64,000 nucleotides of DNA from Desmonostoc muscorum LEGE 12446 (lineage in GTDB: Bacteria; Cyanobacteriota; Cyanobacteriia; Cyanobacteriales; Nostocaceae): assembly GCF_015207005.2 (NCBI RefSeq), contig NZ_JADEXS020000001.1, forward strand, positions 5,975,001 to 6,039,000, written 5' to 3'. The notes under the pieces were generated by a model. The model was not told the DNA's origin and searched no databases. It saw only the letters and a list, made by a program, of their open reading frames with translations. The stretch's first letter is position 1. Every line of letters begins with the position of its first letter. Positions 38,161 through 47,098 of this stretch are shown in pieces. The position numbers and the translations under genes are program-made.

Positions 38161-38706
38161 TTACTCCAAAAAGGGCAAAATTCTTTGTAATTCTCCACAA
38201 GCCGCCTGAAGAGATGGCGGTGCATTTTCATCTAAGCCTTGGTAACATTGATTTAGCAAGTTTTCTACAGATGGCTTGCAAGCTGACTCATTGGTGAATT
38301 TTGAATATTCTGTTTCTTCGTCAACAGTTTCACCTTGTAAATAGTGTATCCAAGTTTCAATATTTCTTTTGGGGATAAATATAGCGATCGCTTCTTGAGG
38401 CTGACGAATCTGTTGTGAATCTTCTCTCAATGCATCATCTAATTGCTTCAGCCTTTCCTCAACCGTTTTTTTATCCGCATCAATCAACACTACTAGCATT
38501 CCAGAAAGATAGTTTTTACTGCGGTATGCTTTTACCTCTGCGGGATAACGTTTTCTGACAAACTGCTCTCCTGCACCTTTTGGACAAATTGTAATTCGGA
38601 GATTTTTATCTAAAATAAAACCTCGTTTTTTGAGAAAATGCCGAGCAAAAACTTCTTGTTGTTTATCCTCACACAGAATTACAATTTGTACTCTACGCTG
38701 GCTCAT
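38161..38706 (-). CDS. Small TOPRIM-like (DUF4276-type) protein, partner of the ATPase
   Basis: From the ATG at 38706 (MSQRRVQIVILCEDKQQ) 181 residues; an upstream ATG at 38724 would add six. VILCEDKQQEVFARHFL supplies the first acidic residue and GMLVVLIDADKKTVEER the DxD motif of a TOPRIM-like nuclease fold, followed by AIFIPKRNIETWIHYLQ, common in such partners of ATPases. The start overlaps the end of the ATPase gene by 14 bp, so they are translationally coupled. ATPase plus TOPRIM pairs occur in phage-defence systems such as PARIS; whether this one acts that way is unknown. Confidence 0.7.
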   Translation of the reverse strand: MSQRRVQIVILCEDKQQEVFARHFLKKRGFILDKNLRITICPKGAGEQFVRKRYPAEVKAYRSKNYLSGMLVVLIDADKKTVEERLKQLDDALREDSQQIRQPQEAIAIFIPKRNIETWIHYLQGETVDEETEYSKFTNESACKPSVENLLNQCYQGLDENAPPSLQAACGELQRILPFLE

Positions 38707-39811
38707 ATAGCCATCCTCGCGCAATCAGTTCTGAAATGGGTAATCCAGTATTTTCAGCAACTTCATTACTAATTTTTTTCACCCGCACAGGAGCATTGCT
38801 TTGGCGCTCAAACCAATAACCTATAGGTGATGCTAAAAGATAATTAATTAATTCAGGATGATGAGAAATTAATAAAGCCTGGATTTTTTGCTCACTACAA
38901 AAGTCATAAAGCTGAACTAGCCAAGGCTGAATTTCCGGTAGCGCTAAAAAATTTTCTGGTTCATCTATACACAACGTGTAATCTTCAGACTGAGTGCAAT
39001 AAACAAGGGTGTACAGAGCAATTAGCACTTTTTGTCCATCAGATAATTCATTAAAGTAATAATCAATAATATTTTTAGGATTTACAACAGATGCAAATCG
39101 TAATTTTAAAGTTGTATAGCCTACGCCGAACTGAGCAAATTTGAAACTAACAAAACCGTCTAAAACATCTTTTAAAACATTTATTAGTTCAGCTACCTTG
39201 CCTTGGTCGTGTGAAATATAACGATACCAAGAAATAAAATTTTCCATTTTATGACTCAGTTGTACTTCTTCTTTCTCACTACCATTAATTATCAGACTAG
39301 GAATAATTTGTACAATAATAAATCGCTCCATTCGTTGTTTAAACCAGGTCAGCTTTGTCATCTCATTATTTGCCAGCAATAAAGGTAATATGGACTGAGA
39401 CCAATTAAAAGGATATTTCGGTCCTACAGAATTATTGTCAGAAAAAATTTGAACTTCGCCTCTCTCGAACTTCAATAAAGGTTGGTTATCAAACCACAAA
39501 CGTTCATATTGTACATGGCGATCTTCTAGATTGTGTTCAATAGCAAGTTCATATTTATAATTGCCATCATTTCCGTCAATTTCTATTTCAAAACGCTGAA
39601 TTGGTAAAGTTTGCCAGCGAGTGCAGTCAAAAATTGGGAAAAGTCCTTCTACCTTAGCGACGCCACTTACAAAAAGTTGAATTCTCCGTAAAACTTCAAA
39701 AACAGTTGATTTACCTGTTCCATTACCACCAAGAAACAGGTTAATCGAGTCAAAATTCATCTCGAAATTTACCAATCCGCGAAAGTTATCTATATATATT
39801 CGCTTGAGCAT
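38693..39811 (-). CDS. AAA/ABC-type ATPase (AAA_21, OLD-like)
   Basis: 372 residues. Walker A is GGNGTGKS (residues 28-35), the signature LSDGQKVLIALYTL lies near 262, and Walker B is YTLCIDEPENFLALPE with LLISHHPELINYLL as the H-loop. The N-terminal strand IYIDNFRGLVNFEMNF is typical of RecF/OLD-like ATPases. It lacks a fused TOPRIM domain, which is supplied by the next gene. It is transcribed away from coaT from the same 222-bp intergenic region and leads into the TOPRIM-like gene and coaR. Confidence 0.8.
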   Translation of the reverse strand: MLKRIYIDNFRGLVNFEMNFDSINLFLGGNGTGKSTVFEVLRRIQLFVSGVAKVEGLFPIFDCTRWQTLPIQRFEIEIDGNDGNYKYELAIEHNLEDRHVQYERLWFDNQPLLKFERGEVQIFSDNNSVGPKYPFNWSQSILPLLLANNEMTKLTWFKQRMERFIIVQIIPSLIINGSEKEEVQLSHKMENFISWYRYISHDQGKVAELINVLKDVLDGFVSFKFAQFGVGYTTLKLRFASVVNPKNIIDYYFNELSDGQKVLIALYTLVYCTQSEDYTLCIDEPENFLALPEIQPWLVQLYDFCSEQKIQALLISHHPELINYLLASPIGYWFERQSNAPVRVKKISNEVAENTGLPISELIARGWLYEPA

Positions 39812-39894
39812 AAATTTTTGCCTCCTAGTGCAATTTTAAACGTAACAGTTAAATCGTCCCATTTACCAACATCCCACTCTTGAAAAATGCTCCA

Positions 39895-39960
39895 GAAACA
39901 CAGATAAAGATTTAACTTTGCGTACCTTTGCGCTTCCCTCAGCGCTCCTCTGCGTTTCAA
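39895..39960. repeat. Interspersed TGCG-type repeat
   Basis: ACTTTGCGTACCTTTGCGCT and CTCAGCGCTCCTCTGCGTTT belong to a short sequence common between genes of filamentous cyanobacteria. A relative lies at 47018-47053 (CTCTGCGACTCTGCGCCTCT). Confidence 0.5.
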
Positions 39961-39974
39961 AATCATTATAAAGC

Positions 39975-40006
39975 TTGACATTAACATTGATGTCAAGGTT
40001 TAGCGT
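39975..40006 (+). promoter_or_regulatory. coaT promoter with MerR-type operator
   Basis: A -35 TTGACA (39975-39980) and a -10-like TAGCGT (40001-40006) are 20 bp apart, the over-long spacing that MerR-family activators correct. The spacer holds a dyad: AAC-N-TTGA-TG-TCAA-N-GTT (39983-40000), centred almost exactly between the hexamers. A second, overlapping dyad CTTGACAT...ATGTCAAG spans 39974-39997. The start codon of coaT follows at 40034. CoaR is the expected binder. Confidence 0.7.
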
Positions 40007-40033
40007 GAGAGAGTCCCTGTAAATTCACCTCTC

Positions 40034-41950
40034 ATGCTTTACCCCCAACGTTTCAGCCAATTCACCAGAGAACACGCAGATATCTTAGCAGCCCTAGTTT
40101 GTGGGTTGCTGTTATTTCTGGGATGGTTCGCCTTGCATCTTGGCGCTTTGGAATTGGCGCTGCTGTTGCTACCTGCTGCTTATGTAATTGGTGGTTACGA
40201 AAGTGCGCGAGAGGGATTGACTACCCTTTTCCAAGAAAAAGAACTCGATGTAGATTTGCTGATGATTGTCGCCGCCGTTGGTGCTGCTAGTTTGGGCTTA
40301 TGGCGGAGAGAATATCATTTAATTATTGATGGGGCAATTTTGATTCTCATCTTTGCCATCAGTGGCGCACTAGAAGGCTATGCCATGCAGCGAACTGAGC
40401 GGAGTATTCGGAGTTTGATGAGTTTGACGCCAGATACAGCAAGGGTTTTGCTTCAGGGAAGGGAAGAGGAAGTTTCTATTAGTCAGCTGAAGGTGGGTGA
40501 TGAGATTGTTGTCAAACCCGGAGAGTTAATTCCTACAGATGGAATTATTCTGTCTGGTTATAGCACCCTGAATCAAGCTGCAATTACAGGCGAGTCTTTA
40601 CCCGTGGAGAAAACAGTCGGTGCAGAAGTATTTGCAGGCACACTCAACGGCTACGGTGCATTGCAGATTAAAGTCCACAAACCAGCCCAAAGCAGTTTAA
40701 TTATGCGGGTGATTCGTTTGGTAGAACAGGCGCAAACACAAGCCCCCCCTTCCCAAGAATTTATTGATCGCTTTGAAAAAAGATATGCCAAAGTTATTGT
40801 AATAGCTGGGATATTACTGGCAACTTTACCGCCATTTCTCTGGGGTTGGGATTGGGAAACAACCATTTATCGCGCCCTTACTTTCTTGGTGGTAGCTTCT
40901 CCCTGTGCGTTGATGGCTGCAATTATGCCAACGCTGCTTTCAGGAATTGCCAACGGTGCAAGACAAGGGATTTTGTTTAAGAATGGCGCACAGTTAGAGA
41001 AGATTGGCAAAGTTCGAGCGATCGCATTTGATAAAACTGGTACCCTGACAACAGGACAAGTGCAGGTATTCCAGGTAATTCCAGCTAGTAAATACACGCA
41101 ACAAGATGTATTAAAAGCCGCTGCTAGTGTGGAATCATCTTCCGAACATCCCATCGGTAAGGCAATTGTGCAAGCCGCTGTTGATTTGAATTGGGTTGGT
41201 GCAGTCGAAGTACAAGCCATACCTGGAAAGGGAATTGCCGGAATTGTCAAAGAACAACAGGTGATTGTTGGGAATGCCGCTTTTGTGCAGCAGTATGTAA
41301 CAAATTTACCCGAAGAATTGCGACAAATAGCTCAATCTTTCGAGCAAGAAGGTAAAACTGTGGTTTGGGTAGCAGGGGAAGGAGGGGGAGCAGAGGTGAT
41401 GGGTATTATTGCCATTGCAGATGAGGTGAGAGTGCAAGCAGCAGCGACTATTAGGCGGTTAAAGGAACTGGGAGTTGAACAAATTGTCATGTTAACCGGG
41501 GATAATCAGGAAACTGCTAATAGTGTGGCTAAAGCAGTGGGAATTGAACGGGTGTATGCTCAACTTTTGCCAGAAGATAAGCTGGATGTGATTCGTCGTT
41601 TACAGCAGAAGTATCAAACTGTGGCAATGGTGGGCGATGGCATTAATGATGCACCAGCCTTAGCGCAAGCATCTGTGGGTATAGCGATGGGAGTATCCGG
41701 TAGTGATGTGGCATTGGAAACCGCAGATATAGTCTTGATGGCAGACAAGTTAGAAAAAATTGCTGTGGCGATACATTTGGGTAGGCGATCGCAACTCATA
41801 GTCAAACAGAATATAGTCGTAGCGTTGGGTTTTATTGTCTTGCTTTTAGTAGGCAACTTTCTCGGAAATATTAACTTACCCATCGGCGTCATTGGCCATG
41901 AAGGTTCCACAGTATTAGTCACCTTGAGTGGTTTAAGATTGCTCAAATAA
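40034..41950 (+). CDS. coaT: CoaT, cobalt-exporting P1B-type ATPase
   Basis: 638 residues with no N-terminal metal-binding domain, as in P1B-4 pumps. TGES (185-188) is the actuator motif; SPC (289-291) in membrane helix 4 replaces the CPC of copper pumps; DKTGTLT gives the phosphorylated D333; GDGINDAP is the hinge; HEGST (622-626) in helix 6 is the second P1B-4 signature. Together these mark a Co2+ exporter. The promoter carries a MerR-type operator and coaR is nearby, which confirms the assignment. Confidence 0.93.
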   Translation: MLYPQRFSQFTREHADILAALVCGLLLFLGWFALHLGALELALLLLPAAYVIGGYESAREGLTTLFQEKELDVDLLMIVAAVGAASLGLWRREYHLIIDGAILILIFAISGALEGYAMQRTERSIRSLMSLTPDTARVLLQGREEEVSISQLKVGDEIVVKPGELIPTDGIILSGYSTLNQAAITGESLPVEKTVGAEVFAGTLNGYGALQIKVHKPAQSSLIMRVIRLVEQAQTQAPPSQEFIDRFEKRYAKVIVIAGILLATLPPFLWGWDWETTIYRALTFLVVASPCALMAAIMPTLLSGIANGARQGILFKNGAQLEKIGKVRAIAFDKTGTLTTGQVQVFQVIPASKYTQQDVLKAAASVESSSEHPIGKAIVQAAVDLNWVGAVEVQAIPGKGIAGIVKEQQVIVGNAAFVQQYVTNLPEELRQIAQSFEQEGKTVVWVAGEGGGAEVMGIIAIADEVRVQAAATIRRLKELGVEQIVMLTGDNQETANSVAKAVGIERVYAQLLPEDKLDVIRRLQQKYQTVAMVGDGINDAPALAQASVGIAMGVSGSDVALETADIVLMADKLEKIAVAIHLGRRSQLIVKQNIVVALGFIVLLLVGNFLGNINLPIGVIGHEGSTVLVTLSGLRLLK

Positions 41951-42604
41951 ACTATTCTTCTTTTTTTTCCCGCCTCCTCTAGCTTAAAATTGCTGATTGC
42001 TGAGTGATGTTGGGGCTTCAAACCTCTTGTGCCTAGTCCCTTTAATTTTACTTTTTACTCAGCACTGTTTCGTTCAATAAAGCGCATATTTATTGAAACT
42101 CAGACCTAGTAATCAATTGAAAATTCTTAAGATTTTCTTTACGAATTAGCTCTTAGACTGTATTGAGAATACGCTGTTATTCTTGATATGATGCGGGTAC
42201 TTAGAGGAAGAGTAAGATTATCAAAAATAAAGCATTGACTAATAAACATGAGTTTGGTTTAATTATTTTGTCTATAAAGTTTTATACTTAAATAATTAAA
42301 AATATTTATTTACAAAATTTTATAGAATGATAATTAATTAACAAATTGTCAAAAAAAAACACAATTTCCTTAAATAAGGAAAGTTTAAAAATGGCTGACT
42401 ATGCAAGTCTAGTTACATAGGCTTTCAAGTAGTCATGAAAACTTAATCAATCTGGGTCAAAAAACCGAATATTTGATCCTGAATTCTCATGTTTGCTTGG
42501 TATTGCCGCAATATCAAGATTAACCAGAAGAATTGCAATCAATACTTCAAATAATCACAAGAGTGAAACCTTTTTGAAAAATTAACTAAAAAAGGAGCAA
42601 TTTA
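41951..42604. other. Long AT-rich leader region before the carotenoid oxygenase gene
   Basis: 654 bp without a gene. It is strongly AT-rich in 42220-42380 and includes a small hairpin TTTCCTTAAATAAGGAAA (42364-42381). A strong ribosome-binding site, AAAGGAGC (42591-42598), precedes ATG 42605 with 6 bp spacing. The length leaves room for a regulated leader, but I see no known riboswitch pattern. Confidence 0.5.
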
Positions 42605-44884
42605 ATGACGTTTAAAGTTACTGGACGAATTTACGTAGCTGAAAGCGGTTTAGGAATTCCTAACTTACTAGTCGAAGCATTTGATAAGGATATTGTCAAA
42701 ACAGATAAGTTAGGACAAGTTAAAACCAATAGTACTGGCACTTTTGAAATTAACTACACTGAAGCTGATTTTAAAGGCAAATTTGAGAAATTTGAAGGCA
42801 ATCCTGACTTATTTCTTGTTATCAAAACACCAGACAGTTCAAAAGTCTTGTATTCCACAGAGAAAAATATTCGTCCTGATGCCGGTACACATGAGCATTT
42901 TGACGTACCAATTTCTCAAGCTGACATATTACATAAACCGTCAAAAAATGATCAAGACTTGTTAAAACTCCTGATTGGTGTTGCTTGGATTGATGGAGTA
43001 CTGGAACCTGAAGAAAAAGAATTTTTGCAGCAAGTGGCACAACAAAAAGGATTAACTGAAGATCCAGAAATTAAATCTTTATTATCAAGCAATCAACCCG
43101 TCACAGCAGAAGAGTGTTATGGCTGGCTTCAGGCTTATTTAGGAAATTATCCTGACGAAAAAGATTTTCAGGAGTTATACGAAGCTCTCAATTCATTGAT
43201 GTATACCGAGGGTGTGTTAGATGCTACAGAAAAGGAACTCATACAAACCCTCGCCATCGCCACAGCAGCCCCAACTGGTACTCGCCCTAGTACTTTCCAG
43301 CGGCGCTTCATGAGCGCTTTGATGGATAGCAAATTTCTAGCTAACGTCTTACAGATGGAGCGGTCATCAGTAGTCAATAAAGGGCCTTCGGTTACTGGCT
43401 ACTATGCACGTGTACCTTACCAAATTTTGAGCCGCCTCAGCACTACTGCCAGAGTTAATGCCCTGGCAGAAGATATGGCAGATTTTTATTTGACTGACAA
43501 CTTTGCCCCAGTCAAACAAGAAGTAACTGCTGACAACCTCACCGTCATCGGTGAACTACCCGAAGGACTCAATGGCATATTTCTCCGCAACGGCCCTAAC
43601 CCCCAATTCGGGCCTATCGGACTCCATCACTGGTTAGATGGGGATGGAATGCTCCACGCAGTAAATATCAGCAATGGCAAAGCCAGCTATCGCAACCGCT
43701 ACATTCGCACAGAGGGATTTGAGATTGAGCGAAAACAAGGTAAGGCAATTTGGCCAGGTTTGCTCAACCTGCCTCGGTTTGATGCTCCTTATGGCTTGAT
43801 GATGAAGAATACTGGTAACACCTCAACTATATGGCACGCAGGTAAACTGCTGGCACTATGGGAAGCTGGCGCACCTTATGAAATTCGTCTTCCCGACTTA
43901 GAAACTGTTGGCGTACATACCTTTAACAGTAAGCTTGCTTCTACCTTTACAGCTCACCCAAAAGTCGATGCCGAAACAGGTGAAATGATTGTAATTGGCT
44001 TTGCACCTATCGCTCCCCCTTATCTGGAATACAGCGTGGTATCCGCAGAGGGCGAAATGTTGCGAACCGTACCTATTGATATACCTTCGCCAGTGATGAT
44101 GCATGATTTTGCCATCACTCAACACTATACCCTTATTCTGGATATGCCGCTCGTCTTCAGTCCTATGCGGATTATGCAGGATCAATTACCCATTAAGTTT
44201 GAGAAGCAAAACCCCAGCCGCATCGGGGTTCTACCTCGCCACGGCGATAACCGAACTATCCGCTGGTTCAATATCTCCACCTGTATGCTCTACCATGTTG
44301 CTAACGCTTGGGAGGAAGGCAACGAAGTAGTACTTATCGCTACCAGGGCACCTGATACCTATCTGTTTATTCCTCAGAAAGACAACGGAGAAGGTGGAGA
44401 TACTGAATTTGAACATTTCCGGCTGTATCTCTATCGAATCAACTTGGCAACGGGTGTTGTAAAAGAAGAATTGCTCAATAACGATGATACCGCCACAGAA
44501 TTTCCTCGGATTAACGATAACCTAACTGGGCGAAAAACACGTTACGTCTACGCATCCCGACAAGCTACTTACATGAGACCTAGACTTTTGTTGGATGGTC
44601 TGATCAAGTATGATTTGGAAACTGGTAGCAGCCAAGTACATGAATTTGGTCGGGGACGCTTTGGTGGTGATAGTGTGTTTGCGCCTCGTCCTGGTGCTAC
44701 TGCTGAGGATGATGGCTGGTTGCTGACTATGGTTTGGGATGCACTAGCGAAAAAGTCTGAGCTATTGGTGATTGATGCCCGAAATATTACAGCTCCACCT
44801 GTGGCGCAGATATTGATGCCCCAGCGTGTTCCTTACGGCTTCCACGCTAATTGGGTTTCTGAAGCACAGATGGCAACTCAATAA
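42605..44884 (+). CDS. Carotenoid cleavage oxygenase with transthyretin-like and TerB-like N-terminal domains
   Basis: 759 residues. The last 475 or so form a carotenoid oxygenase (RPE65/CCD) domain: GELPEGLNGIFLRNGPNPQF opens it, and four Fe(II)-binding His are visible at H451 (FTAHPKVD), H500 (MMHDFA), H564 (LYHVANA) and H747 (YGFHANW). Typical family members are 450-500 residues. Here residues 1-110 look like a beta-sandwich of the transthyretin or prealbumin-like kind (TGRIYVAESGLGIPNLLVEA) and 115-225 resemble a TerB helical domain (LLKLLIGVAWIDGVLEPEEK, then a second MYTEGVLDATEKEL). This arrangement is unusual. It cleaves a carotenoid or an apocarotenal; the exact substrate is not clear. 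Confidence 0.85.
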   Translation: MTFKVTGRIYVAESGLGIPNLLVEAFDKDIVKTDKLGQVKTNSTGTFEINYTEADFKGKFEKFEGNPDLFLVIKTPDSSKVLYSTEKNIRPDAGTHEHFDVPISQADILHKPSKNDQDLLKLLIGVAWIDGVLEPEEKEFLQQVAQQKGLTEDPEIKSLLSSNQPVTAEECYGWLQAYLGNYPDEKDFQELYEALNSLMYTEGVLDATEKELIQTLAIATAAPTGTRPSTFQRRFMSALMDSKFLANVLQMERSSVVNKGPSVTGYYARVPYQILSRLSTTARVNALAEDMADFYLTDNFAPVKQEVTADNLTVIGELPEGLNGIFLRNGPNPQFGPIGLHHWLDGDGMLHAVNISNGKASYRNRYIRTEGFEIERKQGKAIWPGLLNLPRFDAPYGLMMKNTGNTSTIWHAGKLLALWEAGAPYEIRLPDLETVGVHTFNSKLASTFTAHPKVDAETGEMIVIGFAPIAPPYLEYSVVSAEGEMLRTVPIDIPSPVMMHDFAITQHYTLILDMPLVFSPMRIMQDQLPIKFEKQNPSRIGVLPRHGDNRTIRWFNISTCMLYHVANAWEEGNEVVLIATRAPDTYLFIPQKDNGEGGDTEFEHFRLYLYRINLATGVVKEELLNNDDTATEFPRINDNLTGRKTRYVYASRQATYMRPRLLLDGLIKYDLETGSSQVHEFGRGRFGGDSVFAPRPGATAEDDGWLLTMVWDALAKKSELLVIDARNITAPPVAQILMPQRVPYGFHANWVSEAQMATQ

Positions 44885-45055
44885 GGTTAATAGTAGGTCT
44901 ATCTAAGCAGTGTAGAGGGCGATGCACGATTAATGCGATCGCCCTCTACAACTCTCTTGGCTCAACTGCATCATAATCTAAAGGGAACCCCCGGAGGTTT
45001 AGATGGATCTAATCATAGAACCTCACGGGATGCGGGAAACTCAGTCCCTTAAGGG

Positions 45056-45499
45056 TTGAGAGGAAAGCGGCACGAAGAAGCAAAAAAACTGAACGCAGCA
45101 CTGGCTTTTGAGGATTTGACTAATATTAGACAATCTCTCAATACGAAGCCTAGAAGTAAAATAGAACGTCGTAGAACTAACAATTGGGCGTTCTATCAAC
45201 TGCGTCTGTTTGTTGGATACAAAGCTAATATCGCTGGCGTGCCAGTGGTATTTGTCCCACCTGCTTACACATCTCAAACCTGTTCGCGTTGCAGACACAT
45301 TCACCCTATTAAGGGTAAATCTTACCGTAACGGAAAAGTTTTTAAGTGTGGGCATTGCGGATTTGAGCATGATGCTGATATCAACGCGGCTAAAAATATT
45401 GCTGCTTTGGGGTTGCCTGTAAGCCAGCCCGAAAGTCCGGGGATGACATGCCAATTGCTTGGACAAATGTCTTTGTTTGGTATGTTTGATCTGGGCTAA
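45056..45499 (+). pseudogene. tnpB: C-terminal remnant of an IS200/IS605 TnpB
   Basis: 147 codons from a TTG; stop codon 45050-45052 lies just upstream in frame. It has the zinc ribbon (CSRCRHIH and later CGHCGFEH) and the last RuvC motif DADINAAKNIAA, but lacks RuvC I, so the guide-dependent nuclease cannot be active. The 3' end still carries a hairpin (GGGCTAAAGC with GCTTCAGCCC, 45493-45518) typical of the element's right end. Bases 44985-45055 may be the shortened left remainder. Confidence 0.8.
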
Positions 45500-46095
45500 A
45501 GCTCAGTGGCTTCAGCCCTGAACTGCTTACTGAGTATTTGTCCTGAAAAAATTTTTTCGATGGGTACTTCAACATCCCCAAAAGCTAAAGGAGAAATTGT
45601 CCCTTGGCTGTATTCTAATCGAACACAATAGCTTATTCCTTCAGGCTGTCGGAAAACAATTACTTTCTTCGCTTTGACATCGACAACCCAATATTCTAAT
45701 ATGCCTGCTTGAGCATAAATGCGTTGTTTTTCATTCAGATCCTTAGTGAGAGTTGAATCCGAAATTTCAATCAGCCAAAAAATATCCTCACTGAAAGGAT
45801 GATGCTGACTGTATTGAAACCAAGGAAGTCTAACAACTGCGATATCAGGTTCAGGTTCTGAGTTTGCTAAAGTAATAGGACGAGCTTCACGAATCCAAGC
45901 ACGATCGTTTAAACGAATTCGTAAATAATTTGCCAGTCCCTCTCCATAAACCGTATGAGACGGACTTTCTGGAGTCATTTCAACAATTTCCCCCGATAAA
46001 AGTTCGACATGACGTTCTGCTAAGATATCAGCTTCTATCATGCGATGATAGTCATCAACTGACCACTTAGCTAACGTTTTGAATGATTGAGACAT
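45496..46095 (-). CDS. Uma2 family (DUF820) restriction-endonuclease-fold protein
   Basis: 199 residues. Near the middle, EPEPDIAVVRLP and then FWLIEISDSTLTKDLNEKQR give the D...ExS core of a PD-(D/E)xK-type fold, with YAQAGILEYWVVD closing it. These proteins are very numerous in cyanobacteria, and their DNA target and role are not established. Its last eight or so codons (FRAEATEL) are read from the hairpin of the TnpB remnant that overlaps its stop, so the native C-terminus was changed by that element. Confidence 0.85.
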   Translation of the reverse strand: MSQSFKTLAKWSVDDYHRMIEADILAERHVELLSGEIVEMTPESPSHTVYGEGLANYLRIRLNDRAWIREARPITLANSEPEPDIAVVRLPWFQYSQHHPFSEDIFWLIEISDSTLTKDLNEKQRIYAQAGILEYWVVDVKAKKVIVFRQPEGISYCVRLEYSQGTISPLAFGDVEVPIEKIFSGQILSKQFRAEATEL

Positions 46096-46415
46096 CCTGA
46101 TTCTTCTGCGTGTTTTAATAATATTATAAAGCTTGCAGGATGGTGAGAAAGCTGAGCTAAAAGTTGAAGATCGAACAGCGATCGCCTTTACACTCGTTTC
46201 CTGAATGGTCTAACTTGCACATTAGAAAGCGATCGATAAAACAAATCAACTATTGTCACCACATCTCATATCATGTCCGCTTGATTACTTACTAAACCCG
46301 GACAACCCCACCCCGCCAAAGCTGCGCTTTGTCTCCCCTACCCGCAGGCGGGGAGGGGATTAAGGGGTGGGGTGCAATGACTGTGGAAATCATAACTAAT
46401 TACCCGGACATGATA
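46096..46415. other. Intergenic, mostly a palindromic element
   Basis: 320 bp between two minus-strand genes. Its right half is the 149-bp element at 46268-46416; the left half contains a HIP1-like site near 46180 and no gene. Confidence 0.5.
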
Positions 46416-46416
46416 T
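46268..46416. mobile_element. 149-bp MITE-like element with inverted ends
   Basis: ATATCATGTCCG (46268-46279) is repeated as CGGACATGATAT (46405-46416); the similarity continues imperfectly inward for about 25 bp. Internal CCCCACCCCGCC and GGGGTGGGG also pair. The right end touches the stop codon of the isomerase gene. ATGTCCGCCTAATCACTTAT near 12214 looks like a solitary related arm. Confidence 0.65.
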
Positions 46417-46859
46417 CATTTCTCTAACTGTCCAATGCGTTTGATTTGTAGCAGATTCCAGTCATCTTCAGAATAGGGCGTGCTAAACCAGGCATCTAAT
46501 ATTTCTTTGGCGATCGCTTCTGTAGTTGCACGTAAACTTAATACTAGGACATTGGCATGATTCCAGATGCGGGCACCCCGCGCCGTCTCAGCATCATGGC
46601 ACAAAGCAGCACGTATCCCAGAGACTTTGTTGGCCGCAATAGATGCACCAGTACCAGTCCAACAAAAGACAATTCCCTCATCTACTTTCTGAGTTGCTAC
46701 TGCCAAAGCAACCTTACTACTACTGATAGGCCAATCAACTTCTTGATGATTCTCCACTAGGGAACCGAAAGGTATAACTTCATGCCCACGCCGCTTAAGT
46801 TCTTCGAGTACTGTGTCGGTAAGGTTAGTGCGTTCATCACTGCCAATAGCGATTTTCAT
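46416..46859 (-). CDS. RpiB/LacA/LacB-type sugar-phosphate isomerase
   Basis: 147 residues. VFCWTGTGASIAANKVSGIRA carries the catalytic Cys (C66) and the phosphate-binding glycine loop, and NHANVLVLSLR matches the RpiB fold. The usual DHAG at residues 8-11 is DERT here, so the active site differs from classic RpiB, and the enzyme may act on another sugar phosphate. The palindromic element abuts its stop codon. Confidence 0.8.
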   Translation of the reverse strand: MKIAIGSDERTNLTDTVLEELKRRGHEVIPFGSLVENHQEVDWPISSSKVALAVATQKVDEGIVFCWTGTGASIAANKVSGIRAALCHDAETARGARIWNHANVLVLSLRATTEAIAKEILDAWFSTPYSEDDWNLLQIKRIGQLEK

Positions 46860-47098
46860 GCCTTCCCCTCTAAAATTAGCCTGCCATATTGTCTCATCTT
46901 ACGATAAATAGCGACAGTTAATCACCTTTTAACCGTCGCTACAATTAGGTGAAATCATATTCAAGATGAGGTATCGCTGAATTTGAATATGAAATTCAAA
47001 AAGAAACTCTTCTCACCTCCTCCTCTCTGCGACTCTGCGCCTCTGCGTGAGACTAATTCATATCCTCCCCTCACCAACCCCTCGCCCAAATCAACCAT

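Noticed and set aside
39790..39996. Minus-strand frame of 68 codons before the ATPase gene
   Set aside because: It covers the coaT promoter and an interspersed repeat and has no ribosome-binding site or protein-like pattern.
41951..42604. Cobalamin or other riboswitch before the carotenoid oxygenase gene
   Set aside because: No conserved riboswitch core could be recognised in this AT-rich leader.
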